A DNA stretch of 64,000 nucleotides from assembly GCF_009708175.1 (NCBI RefSeq), contig NZ_WMBB01000001.1, forward strand, positions 372,001 to 436,000. The letters run 5' to 3'. Both the position numbers and the translations under genes were made by a program. Below the pieces are notes generated by a model. It ran no database searches. It had not been told where the DNA came from and saw only the letters and a program-made list of their open reading frames with translations. Source of the DNA: Nocardia aurantiaca. Lineage in GTDB: Bacteria > Actinomycetota > Actinomycetes > Mycobacteriales > Mycobacteriaceae. Shown here piece by piece: positions 35,328-43,086 of this stretch. Positions within the stretch are counted from its first letter, which is position 1; each line of letters begins with the position of its first letter.

Positions 35328-35794
35328 GCATCGAAGGTACTGGCATGAACGCGATGAGCCTCGATACGGCGTGGCAGGAGTTTTCCACCGGGTTGGCGTT
35401 GGCCTTGTCGTGTATGCCCGCCGAGGCGTACTTGGTGCTCAACGTCGCTGAGGGCCGGTATGCCCGCTTCTGTGTGGATACGCCGGTGTTGTGGTGCGAA
35501 ATCGTTCACAGTGAGCAACTCGCCGAGAAGTGGCGGATGCCCGAGCGAGTCGAAATCCTTCTGCAGGAACATGGTTGGGCCGCACCGGTAGACGGGCAGT
35601 CCGTCAACTGGCATCGATTGGTCGGCTGGCCTGTGCCTTTCCGCGCCTACGAAATGATCGCAGACCATGTATCAGCAGCGCTGTGTCAGGGTCTGCGAGT
35701 GGGTGAGCCGACCGAGCTCGACATCGATGCCTGGATCCAGGGCTCGGATGAGACATTCGACATCAGGGCTCTGGCGGCTGTCGTCGAGAACTGA
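35324..35794 (+). CDS. TY-Chap (YbjN/CesT-like chaperone-fold) domain protein
   Basis: 156 residues. The pattern LALALSCMPAEAYLVLNVAEG, RYARFC, EIVHSEQLAEKWRM, LLQEHGWAAP and NWHR fits the TY-Chap group related to type III secretion chaperones and YbjN. Such proteins bind peptides and are often encoded next to secreted effectors or toxins. Start GTG at 35324, overlapping the DUF6301 stop; an internal ATG (35345) is an alternative. Partner and client are unknown; the pairing with DUF6301 suggests an effector-handling or immunity function (inference). Confidence 0.6.
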   Translation: MSIEGTGMNAMSLDTAWQEFSTGLALALSCMPAEAYLVLNVAEGRYARFCVDTPVLWCEIVHSEQLAEKWRMPERVEILLQEHGWAAPVDGQSVNWHRLVGWPVPFRAYEMIADHVSAALCQGLRVGEPTELDIDAWIQGSDETFDIRALAAVVEN

Positions 35795-35927
35795 CCACGA
35801 CGACTGCAACCGGACCGCGATTTCTGCCGAGGTCCGGCCGAAGCAACGGAAGCGCACCCGCCGCCGGCGGTCTCCCCGCCCGGCCGGCATCAGTTCGATT
35901 GCTTCGAACGCGCGGGTCGTGCAAGGA

Positions 35928-36015
35928 CGTTCGTCACGGCCCGGATGTTATCGGCCAGTAGATCTTTCGAGAGCTCGCTGTGACTGGTCCGGTCAGAGCG
36001 CTCCGCGGCAGATGC
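35928..36015 (+). repeat. Island repeat copy 7 (diverged)
   Basis: GTTCGTCACGGCCCGGATGT, GGCCAGTAGATCTTTCG, then a weaker hairpin CTGTGACTGGTCC-GGTCAGAGCG, then CTCCGCGGCAGATGCTCGG. The order of blocks matches the other copies. The rest of 35795-36031 shows no gene. Confidence 0.55.
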
Positions 36016-36031
36016 TCGGAGTCATCGGTCT

Positions 36032-36887
36032 ATGACCGCGCCCGTGCTGGTCAAGGTCCGTGTGTGGCGTCTATGTCATGTACTAGCGTCCATGCGGCGG
36101 CGAACAATCCGATTCCGAATACCAGCGCGCCATCTATCAAGGCCGGTGAATGAACGGCAACGGATCTACCTGACCGTGCTGTTTCACGCAGACCAGGACA
36201 TCGAGGAACACCGGCACCGAATGGCCGCCACCGGCCGCTGGGATTCCTCGCCCGCGCGTGACTGGCGGCGTATCGCGTTCAACAACGCCTACGGCCCGGT
36301 CGCGAGCGCGCTGCGGGCCCGCGGCGTCTACGACTCCGGTGCCGGTTCGACCTTGGCGGCGCTGCGCGAGCGGGGTTTGATCACCACCGAGACCGCGCCC
36401 GGAATTCTCCGCGACCCGGGTCTCGGTATGGCTCACCAGAGCAGGCCGTGCCGCCGCCCGCGCAGGCACCGGCACCCGACCCGCGCGAAATAAGCCACCC
36501 AAAGGCATACTGGCAGAACGACTCTGGAGACAACTGGCCGTTATCGCCCGGGCTGAGCGTGACGGTACCCGCTGCCAGCAGCTGCACGGCGAGAACCATT
36601 TGTACCTGTGCGTCGGCTACGAGCAGTACCATAGCCGCGGCTACCTCGAACCCCGCCACGATGGACCGACCGCCCGGCACTACTACGTGTTCACCGGGAC
36701 CGGGCGCACGCACTACTGCGAGCACGTCGACACCTACCGGCAGCTCTATCCAGACGTGGACGCTCCCCACTCGCCGAAACCGATACATGACCACCTGGCC
36801 CCGCCGAACGGCGAGTCAGATGTGGATACCCGGCCCAGGTGTGCCGGCCGGGTCGGTGCCCGCTGGTGTCGTCAGTGTGGCCGGTGA
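36032..36887 (+). pseudogene. Frameshifted hypothetical gene
   Basis: From about 36140 the protein reads RPVNERQRIYLTVLFHADQD, ARDWRRIAFNNAYGPVASAL and AALRERGLITTETAP. Near 36420 the sensible frame switches and continues (SVWLTRAGRAAARAG, ILAERLWRQLAVIAR, LYLCVGYEQYHSRGYLEPRH, YYVFTGTGRTHYCEHVDTYR) before losing sense near 36790. The two parts look like one helical, DNA-processing-like protein of unknown family whose N terminus is missing. I do not recognise it. It is probably a remnant of a mobile element. Confidence 0.5.
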
Positions 36888-37167
36888 TGTCGTCGGCGCG
36901 GCCCGGATTGGAGCGCGCCGATTCCCCGCCACCGTCCCAGCGGCGGTCAAGGGGACGGCGATCGCCCAGGCGTGGACGCCCCATCGTCGGCGGCATGGGT
37001 CAGCAATGCGTCGACGCGCACCTGGACTCCGTGTCGCGCGCGTCTACTCTGGTCTCGGCAAACGCCACGCCCCCGAAACTTGGGGCGGGTAGTTGCACCC
37101 CGCCTGTGGGACCGTCTTCTACGGCCCCTTTGATGGGGAATTCTGTTGACACATGGAGAGCTTCGCC

Positions 37168-37593
37168 ATGATCGACTCGAAGAAGTTCGCTGCGGCGGCA
37201 CTGACATCCGGTGCGCTGATCGCCGCCATCGGCCTCGCGGCGCCCGCCGCACAGGCGGACATCAGCGGCGTGGACGTCGCACCGGGACTCAGCTTCGGCA
37301 GCTCGGGTTCCTACGGCACTGGTTGCTCGTACAAGGTCACCGCAAGCGCCCCACCGGACGACGCGCTGATCTTCGTGGACGAAACCGCGAACGATCGCAC
37401 TACCCAGACGCTCAACCCGCACTACTTGGCCACCGATGTCGACGGCAAGGCAACCGTCACCTGGACTCCGGCAGTAAAGGGCGCGCACCGCATCTGGGTG
37501 ATCGAAAACCACCCAGGCGCAACACCGGTCACCGCATCGGTGACCGTAGGCACCGGCATCCAACTTGGTCCCGCCTGCCTCGTACTCCCGTAA
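37168..37593 (+). CDS. Small secreted Ig-like protein (second)
   Basis: 141 residues from the ATG at 37168, chosen because GGAGAG lies six bases upstream; the ATG at 37153 has none. Signal peptide: KKFAAAALTSGALIAAIGLA, cleavage near AQADI. The mature part has two Cys likely paired (TGCSYKV and GPACLVLP) and the closing strands ATVTWTPAVKGAHRIWVIEN, which echo the protein at 28968. Probably an extracellular beta-sandwich of unknown ligand. Bases 36888-37167 upstream hold no gene. Confidence 0.7.
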   Translation: MIDSKKFAAAALTSGALIAAIGLAAPAAQADISGVDVAPGLSFGSSGSYGTGCSYKVTASAPPDDALIFVDETANDRTTQTLNPHYLATDVDGKATVTWTPAVKGAHRIWVIENHPGATPVTASVTVGTGIQLGPACLVLP

Positions 37594-37698
37594 CCACACC
37601 TTCCCTGCTCGAGCGCACGAGCCTGTCGACAAGAGCCCACACCGACAGCGGTCAGCGATCCGCCTAAAGCCGGCCGGATTCGGAGGCCCGGTGTGCGC

Positions 37699-38103
37699 TC
37701 ACGTCGTGCGGGCGCCGAGGGTATCGGCGATGAGCGCGTCGGTGCGGGTGAGCCAGTCGTCCATATGGGCCAGAACGGCGTCGAGTCGGTCGTCGACGTC
37801 GGCGAGGAGTTCGGCGTCGCGGCGGCGGGCGGCGGTGCCGATCTCGTAGTAGTCACGGCTGAGCTCGATCTCGACGATCGGCTCCGGCTCCGGGGTCGGC
37901 GCCGGATCGCCGGAAGCCGTTGTGCGCGAACGGGTCCGGTAGCGCACGGGCTGCCCGGACAGGTGGCGTGTGATGACCGCGCTGATCGAGTCGACGCCGA
38001 GGGCGGGCAGGGTCGGCGGCGCGCCGGGGGTGTCGGTGTGCGGGGTGGGTGCGTAGCCGTGGCGGTCGAGCAGCACGAACAGCGGCTGGCCGGGGTCGAC
38101 GGA
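37699..38103 (-). pseudogene. 5'-truncated gene remnant beside an IS701 fragment
   Basis: The reading frame enters from the IS701 fragment (VDPGQPLFVLLDRHGY) and continues LGVDSISAVITRHLSGQPVR, EIELSRDYYEIGTAARRRD and DVDDRLDAVLAHMDDWLTRT to a stop at 37699. Composition is protein-like and charged-helical at the end, resembling C-terminal tails of plasmid or ICE proteins. The 5' part is lost at the junction with transposase DNA near 38103. Family not recognised. Confidence 0.4.
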
Positions 38104-38111
38104 ATCCAGGG

Positions 38112-38192
38112 GACCAGGTCCGCCGCTACGACGCCTGGTACCGCCACATCACCCTCGCCCTGCTCGCCCACACCTACCTGGGGTTCCGGTAG
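38112..38192 (+). mobile_element. IS701-family transposase, C-terminal fragment
   Basis: 26 codons read DQVRRYDAWYRHITLALLAH and end TYLGFR-stop, the characteristic C terminus of IS701-type DDE transposases ('R-x-D-A-W-Y-R-H-I-T-L-x-x-L-A'). Everything upstream is gone. Another IS701 fragment from the middle of the protein lies at 41945-42150 on the opposite strand. Confidence 0.7.
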
Positions 38193-38264
38193 CAATCGCC
38201 GAAAATCCGGCGAAGTTCTCGTACTGAGCGAGGCCCCCTATGGGTTTCGGCGGGGCGGGCTTGG

Positions 38265-38310
38265 ACATCGGTGCCCGTCCCGGCCGGTTGGCAGGGGCGG
38301 GCACCGATGT
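38265..38310. repeat. Long inverted repeat
   Basis: Arms of 17 bases (38265-38281 starting ACATCGGTGCCCG, and 38294-38310 ending CGGGCACCGATGT) pair at 16 of 17 positions around a 12-base loop. It may be a terminator or a mobile-element end. No gene flanks it closely. Confidence 0.6.
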
Positions 38311-38728
38311 GTGGTCAGCGTCGGCGCAGCCAGAGCCTCACGACGCACACCATGGTGGTGGACATCAGCACGACGGGCAGACCGCATGGGATCCTGGTAG
38401 TAATCGCGCGAAGAACAACACATATGTCTGGACCAGCAGCGATGGCGGTAGTTTTCGCCGGAAATCGGGGGATCAGCTGTAATCCCATGCCTTGCAACAG
38501 GTTACGCAATCGACACTAATGAGCCAGAAAGGGCCAGTGCCGCCCGTGCTGTCGTCTCCTTCGCACCAGATGCGAGATCGCCACAGTTCCGCAAGGCGGG
38601 GGTTCACCGGAACAGGTCGCGGAACACCCGTGACCAGCAACGGAAGAGCGCAGTGCGGGTGTTCCACTGGTCAAAGGTCATACGGAACACCAACCCGAAG
38701 GTTCTCAGCGCACACCCAGCGGGTACGG
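38311..38728. other. 418-bp stretch without a recognisable gene
   Basis: No frame on either strand gives family-like sequence. It lies between the inverted repeat and an integrase fragment and is probably decayed mobile DNA. Confidence 0.4.
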
Positions 38729-38868
38729 CCGATACGCCGGTCTGCGCATCGGCGAACGCTGCGCACTCGACATCGGCGACATCGCCCTGTCGGCGCGCAA
38801 ATGCGTGATCACCGTCCGCAAGGGCAAGGGCGGCCGGTACCGGGAAATAGCTGATCCAGAGCCGTCTA
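38729..38868 (+). mobile_element. Tyrosine recombinase (phage-type integrase) fragment
   Basis: About 45 codons read YAGLRIGERCALDIGDIALS, ARKCVITVRKGKGG and RYREI, matching the box around the first catalytic Arg ('TGLRxGE') and the following 'RxGKGxxxRxVP' strand of tyrosine recombinases. No start, no HxxR and no catalytic Tyr are present. It documents a past integrative element in this island. Confidence 0.65.
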
Positions 38869-39570
38869 GGTGCCGGAGGTGGGAGGTGTGCGGTACCAGG
38901 TTTGAACGTCGGCGAGGGTGGCGGCGGTCGCGTTGACCAGTGGTGCGCCGAATTGTTCGGTGTCGCCGGTGGCAATCACGAACCGGGCCGGCGCGGAGCC
39001 GGTGACAACGAGGGCGTAGGTGCCGGCCTGCGCGGCCGAGGCGGTGTCGGCGAGGGTTAGGTACGAGGTCTGGGTGAACGGTTCGAAGAAGGGGGCGCGC
39101 GCGGTGTTATCGAGAGTGGTCACGGCTCCGTCGGGGCCGAGGATCGACAGTCGGGGCAATTGCGGGACTGATAGCTCGTTCTCGGGGGCCAGATCGGGAA
39201 TGAGGAGCTGGGCATGGAAGGGCTCGCCTCCGGAGAGTTGGATGCGGACCGCGCGTGTGTCGCCGACCGCGCTGGTTCGGCCGTAGAAGGCGAACGAGAC
39301 GGTTCCGATAGGGGCGAGTGGACTCGTGTCGAGGGCGTCGACGGTGTCGTCCGAGCCGAGCAGGACCGGGGTGTGCGCGGCGGCCGGAGCGGCAAGGCCC
39401 ACCAAGGCCAGGGCGCTCGCGACGACAGTGAGAATGCGCCGCCGCGGTGCGCGTGGTCGAACTGTTCTCGGTGTGTCAGGATCTGCGTGATCGCCTCCTC
39501 GACTCCGGTTCCGATGCTGGTCGGCACCGGGATATGGACATCGCGCGGCAAAAGACGGACGGCTGGTCAT
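38866..39570 (-). CDS. Secreted protein of unknown function
   Basis: 234 residues from the ATG at 39570, which has GGAGG eight bases upstream. A long basic N region (VRPRAPRRRILTVVASALAL, cleavage near APAAAHT) acts as the signal. The mature domain is beta-rich: PIGTVSFAFYGRTSAVGD, AQLLIPDLAPENELSVPQLP and TYALVVTGSAPARFVIATGD, the last typical of jelly-roll/PPC-like domains. It contains no Cys after the signal. No family named. The N terminus is unusually long (about 45 residues before the hydrophobic core), so an internal start remains possible. Confidence 0.6.
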   Translation of the reverse strand: MTSRPSFAARCPYPGADQHRNRSRGGDHADPDTPRTVRPRAPRRRILTVVASALALVGLAAPAAAHTPVLLGSDDTVDALDTSPLAPIGTVSFAFYGRTSAVGDTRAVRIQLSGGEPFHAQLLIPDLAPENELSVPQLPRLSILGPDGAVTTLDNTARAPFFEPFTQTSYLTLADTASAAQAGTYALVVTGSAPARFVIATGDTEQFGAPLVNATAATLADVQTWYRTPPTSGT

Positions 39571-40025
39571 CGGCTCATCCTCCCGGCGCTGGCAATGTTG
39601 CGCAGGCACCTCGACGAGCACGCTGCCTCCATCGGCCAACAGAAACGCACCAATTCCGTCATCGCGCCACCTCGCTATCTCGACGAATGCGCCTGCTTAC
39701 CCCCACCGCCTGGTTCCTGCACCAACCCAACCCAACGGACGCTATCGATGCCAGGCGGCCTCCACTGGTAAATGTCCTCGCTGCCGCCGATCATTGCACA
39801 GGGCCGAAAGCCTCACAGCAACAGGACTTCAGCACCGAAACCGGTCGAGGGCCAGACCGGCAGGGCGGTGACCTCGGTCGCCAGGTACCACTGCTCGGGC
39901 TCCCTTTCCGACACACCTTGAGACGCTCACCCAACGCAGTCGGTCAGCCAGAAGAATTGATCGCCGACGGGTGCGTCAGATTGGGGTCTACCCCAACACC
40001 ACAGCCCCACATGCATTCAGAGGGG
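39571..40025. other. 455-bp stretch without a recognisable gene
   Basis: Pro- and Ser-rich frames only, with no motif or Shine-Dalgarno. It leads into repeat copy 8. Confidence 0.35.
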
Positions 40026-40078
40026 TCGCGCTGGCCGCTTCGGTCAGCGCGGTATGCGGCAATAGAGTGCGTTCGGTG
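40026..40078 (+). repeat. Island repeat copy 8 (core and tail only)
   Basis: CGCGCTGGCC-GCTTC-GGTCAGCGCG hairpin then GTATGCGGCAATAGAGTGCG. It lacks the left block. The gene at 40115 begins about 37 bases after it, the clearest case where the tail (TAGAGT as a -10) could be the promoter. Confidence 0.8.
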
Positions 40079-40114
40079 CGTGTGTACGCGCTGATCGAGG
40101 AGTGAGACGAGCCC

Positions 40115-40882
40115 ATGGTCGCCAGCGGGTCGGCACGGTTGATGAAGATGATCACGGTCCGTCTCACTGAGCGGCTGGCCGCCGCGGGCTTCGCCCCGTC
40201 GCTGCTGCCCGAGGGCCTTTCGGCGGTAGAGCCGGGCAAGCGCTATCCGCGCTACCGCAGGGAATGGTTTACGTCCTCCGAGAGCCACGATACCCAGCTG
40301 AGGCGGGCGATCGAGGTCTACATGCTGCGCGACCATGGCGGGAGCGTGGGTGTCGAGAGCCGTGCAAGGTTGATCGCAGACCCGGTCGCTCGTGTGCGAG
40401 CGGAATTGTCGGCCGCGGCGTTGGAAAGCACTGCCAAGGTGCGGTTGCCGGGGTGCCTGGAGACGGTTGAATTCGGGTTCTTTCAGCATCCGAATTACCC
40501 TGGGCAGGCAACGGTTTGGATCAGCGTCGAGCACGATGTCGATTACGGGGTGGACCGGATCATGGACATGATGCGTGGTCCGGTCGCTCGATGGTTCGAA
40601 CAGCGTGAGAGTCTGGCGCAGCTTGTGAAGCTGGCGCACACACCGAACTTGACGGACGCGGACAGATCCAATCCGGATGCTGGGCGGTTGCGCGATGTCG
40701 TGATGTTGGCGTTGTCGCAGGGACATGCCGGGGAGGCGGTGTCGTTGATGGAGTGGTACTTGCAACGAGACCGGTTCCACAACTGGGATTCTCTGGAACG
40801 AGTGTCCGTTTTCGACGCGGAGATGTCGGTTCGTTTCGCTGAGTACGCCGACCTGCGTCGTGGCGGGGGCTCGCGGTCCTGA
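40115..40882 (+). CDS. Hypothetical protein, 255 residues
   Basis: Complete frame from ATG 40115 (an ATG at 40145 is an alternative). N-terminal MITVRLTERLAAAGFAPSLL, then YRREWFTSSESHDTQLRRAI, VRLPGCLETVEFGFFQHPNY, TVWISVEHDVDYGVDRIMDM and a helical C terminus (LALSQGHAGEAVSLMEWYLQ). Soluble, no signal or membrane segment, mixed alpha/beta. I do not recognise a family; it reads like an ESX-adjacent or immunity-type protein but nothing proves this. It lies just after repeat copy 8. Confidence 0.6.
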   Translation: MVASGSARLMKMITVRLTERLAAAGFAPSLLPEGLSAVEPGKRYPRYRREWFTSSESHDTQLRRAIEVYMLRDHGGSVGVESRARLIADPVARVRAELSAAALESTAKVRLPGCLETVEFGFFQHPNYPGQATVWISVEHDVDYGVDRIMDMMRGPVARWFEQRESLAQLVKLAHTPNLTDADRSNPDAGRLRDVVMLALSQGHAGEAVSLMEWYLQRDRFHNWDSLERVSVFDAEMSVRFAEYADLRRGGGSRS

Positions 40883-40892
40883 GTGTCCGGGA

Positions 40893-41221
40893 GCGCGATC
40901 TGACAAATCCGGTCACGCGTGGCCGGGTCCGTCTTCGCTGGTCTGCCCCCTTTCCATTTTGGGTCCAGTGCGTCCATGCCCTTGTCGTTGAAGTCGTGGA
41001 TCAATTGCCGCACATACGCTTCCGACACTTGCATCAGCTTCGCGATCAGCCCCACGGGCTGATGCTGGCCCGAAGCCATCACCACGATCGCCCGCCGCAT
41101 CCGGACCGGCTGCTTACTACGCCGCCCGATCTGAGCAGAGCTTGCGGCCTTCCTCCGGCGTGAGGGCCCTGACGAACAAATCCGGCTTACGAGCCACCGG
41201 CACCACCTCCACCGGCAGCAT
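40893..41221 (-). mobile_element. IS630-family transposase, N-terminal fragment
   Basis: From an ATG at 41221: VEVVPVARKPDLFVRALTPE, then after a frame shift near 41130 RRSKQPVRMRRAIVVMASGQ, VGLIAKLMQVSEAYVRQLIH and WKGGRPAKTDPATRDRICQI. This is the helix-turn-helix half of an IS630-type transposase. The DDE catalytic half is missing; the match stops at about 40893. It is inactive. Confidence 0.8.
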
Positions 41222-41393
41222 CACCGGTCACCGGCCCCACCACCCCGGACAGTGGTTACCGCTTCAACCTTCCGAGACGAGGCACTAGTTGGTGAAAATT
41301 CTTGCGGCAACATGTGGATGGGAGCTGAGTGATGTGTTAACCTCGCTCAGCGTTGCCGATTGGGGAGTGCAACCATCTAGGGGGAATATTAAA

Positions 41394-41846
41394 ATGCTGA
41401 ATGGCATTCGTAGGTCTGTCGTGTTCTTGGTGATGGCGATCGTCGCCTTGGTGATGTCGGCGACCGCTTCCGCTGACGGGACGCAAATCCGCAGCGGAAT
41501 GAATGGCTACTGTCTCGATATTCAAGGGGCCAATCCGAACCCAGCGTCGGTGGTCACCTATTATTGCAACGGCCAGAGCAATCAGGACTGGTACTGGGAC
41601 GGCACCCAGATTCGCAGCGGAATGAACGATTTCTGCCTAGATATCCAGAGTGGCAACACCAGTGCGGGCGCACCGGTTGTCAGCTACTACTGCAATGGTC
41701 AAGCCAACCAGTCCTGGTACCGAGACGGCTTGCAGATCCGTAGCTACTTCGACGGCATGTGCCTCGACATTCAGAATGGCAACCCGGACCCGGCTCCCGT
41801 GGTCGTCTACCCGTGCAACGGCCGGCCCAGCCAGGTCTGGCCCTGA
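41394..41846 (+). CDS. Secreted ricin-type (beta-trefoil) lectin
   Basis: 150 residues. The ATG at 41394 follows AGGGGGAA. Signal peptide (VVFLVMAIVALVMSATASA) then three consecutive repeats of about 42 residues, each starting GxQIRSGMNGYCLDIQ-like and ending in the QxW pattern (NQDWYW, NQSWYR, SQVW). This is a minimal single beta-trefoil carbohydrate-binding domain with no attached catalytic domain. It should bind extracellular glycans. A strong terminator follows. Ala/Gly-poor and Asn/Gln-rich composition differs from neighbours, hinting at transfer. Confidence 0.85.
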   Translation: MLNGIRRSVVFLVMAIVALVMSATASADGTQIRSGMNGYCLDIQGANPNPASVVTYYCNGQSNQDWYWDGTQIRSGMNDFCLDIQSGNTSAGAPVVSYYCNGQANQSWYRDGLQIRSYFDGMCLDIQNGNPDPAPVVVYPCNGRPSQVWP

Positions 41847-41862
41847 CAGTACCCCGCCAGCA

Positions 41863-41908
41863 GTAGCGAGAGACCTGGGATGTCCTGGGTCTCTCGCTAC
41901 TTCTTCTT
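41863..41908 (+). terminator. Terminator after the lectin gene
   Basis: Perfect 13-bp arms GTAGCGAGAGACC (41863-41875) and GGTCTCTCGCTAC (41888-41900), 12-base loop, then TTCTTCTT. Confidence 0.85.
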
Positions 41909-41944
41909 ACGGACAGAACACACCGAGCTGACAATTCGCTACCC

Positions 41945-42150
41945 GACCGGCCGTTCCCGAGTATTGCCATTGCACCCCAGTAGATTCCACACCCTTCTTC
42001 AGGAACCCGGTCTCGTCGACAACCAGCACACCGTCCGCATCGCCCAGGTGCTCGACGGCATACGCCCGCGCACCTCATCGCGGACTCCGTCGACGTCCCA
42101 CGCCGCCTTGCTCAGAACCTCTGCATCCCATTCGGCGTCTGATCACCCCC
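41945..42150 (-). mobile_element. IS701-family transposase, internal fragment
   Basis: Minus-strand reading gives [20 protein letters not shown], then after a frame shift [20 protein letters not shown] and [19 protein letters not shown], the catalytic '[11 protein letters not shown]' block of IS701 transposases. Both ends are missing. The remaining bases to 42318 show no gene. Confidence 0.75.
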
Positions 42151-42318
42151 GGCTTCGGGCAAGGTCCAGCCGTTTCCCCGCAAGCGGTGCCAGCAGGCCC
42201 CGCACATCGGCTGGTCCGACATCCCTGATGAGAACGCGCAGCGCCCTACTTGGGGTTCCGGACTGGCAGGGGCCGGTATTCAGGTAGTCGGTGTTGGGGG
42301 TTCGGGCAGGATCGTGTC

Positions 42319-42870
42319 ATGGGGATGGACAAAGCGCGGATGCTTCGGGGCGAGTTGTATCGGGACAACGATCCGGAGCTGGTGGCTGAGCGCCGTGCGT
42401 GTCAGATGTTGCTGGACCGATTCAACGCGACTCGATCAGGCGAGGATTCCGAGCGCCGTGGGATCCTCGCGGAGTTGCTCGGCACTATCGGCGAGTCTTC
42501 GTGGATCATGCCGAGCTTCCAGTGTGACTACGGCCATCTGATCAGGGTGGGCCGCAACAGTTTCCTGAACTACGACGTGATCGTGATGGACTGTGCTCCC
42601 GTCGTCATCGGCGATGATGTATCTATCGGTCCGCGTGCGCAGTTGCTGACCGCCCTGCATCCGATGGATGACCATGAACTGCGCCGTCAGCGCTGGGAGA
42701 CAGCAACTCCGATCGCCATCGGCGACAACGTGTGGCTGGGCTGCGGCGTCATCGTCTGCCCCGGTGTCACGATCGGCTCGAATACAGTCGTCGGTGCCGG
42801 CAGCGCGAAAGACCTTCGCGCGCAGGTCTTCGCTGCGGGAAATCCTTCCAGGATCATCCGAAAGCTCTAG
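42319..42870 (+). CDS. Maltose O-acetyltransferase family protein (hexapeptide repeat)
   Basis: 183 residues. Maa-type N terminus (ARMLRGELYRDNDPELVAER, MLLDRFNATRSGE) then hexapeptide coils with FLNYDVIVMDCAPVVIGDDV, LLTALHPMDDHELRR (catalytic His) and GDNVWLGCGVIVCPGVTIGS. The last coil is slightly shortened (GAGSAKDLRAQVFAAGNP instead of the usual GAGSVV...). Acetyl-CoA:sugar O-acetylation expected. Start ATG 42319; ATG 42325 is also possible. It is a second Maa paralogue in the island and lies just upstream of repeat copy 9. Confidence 0.85.
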   Translation: MGMDKARMLRGELYRDNDPELVAERRACQMLLDRFNATRSGEDSERRGILAELLGTIGESSWIMPSFQCDYGHLIRVGRNSFLNYDVIVMDCAPVVIGDDVSIGPRAQLLTALHPMDDHELRRQRWETATPIAIGDNVWLGCGVIVCPGVTIGSNTVVGAGSAKDLRAQVFAAGNPSRIIRKL

Positions 42871-42904
42871 GAGGGTCCTGGCTGTCGCCGCACTTCGCAC
42901 TCAA

Positions 42905-43014
42905 CTCGGCATTACGGTGCGTTCGTCCGGCCTCGGATCGCCGCGGCCAGTTGATTTTCCAATGCCCCGCGCTGGCCGGTTCGGTCAGCGCGGTATGTGG
43001 CAATACAGTGCATC
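42905..43014 (+). repeat. Island repeat copy 9 (best full-length copy)
   Basis: Blocks in order: GGCATTACGGTGCGTTCGTC, CGGCCTCGGATCGCCGCGGC, CAGTTGATTTTCCAATGCCC, hairpin CGCGCTGGCC-GGTTC-GGTCAGCGCG (42968-42992), tail GTATGTGGCAATACAGTGC. The first block itself resembles the tail, so units could be joined head to tail. Confidence 0.85.
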
Positions 43015-43086
43015 CGATACGGTTGGAACCCATGCCGTCCAGGCCCTACAGTGCCCCAAGGGTTTTCATGCTTGGGGCTGCCCGGC

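Noticed and set aside
38600..38670. Inverted repeat GGAACACCCG/CGGGTGTTCC
   Set aside because: Only ten bases per arm with a long loop in decayed DNA; not distinguishable from chance in this composition.
39447..40094. 215-codon plus-strand frame
   Set aside because: It runs antisense through the start of the secreted protein gene and then through repeat copy 8; composition is not protein-like.
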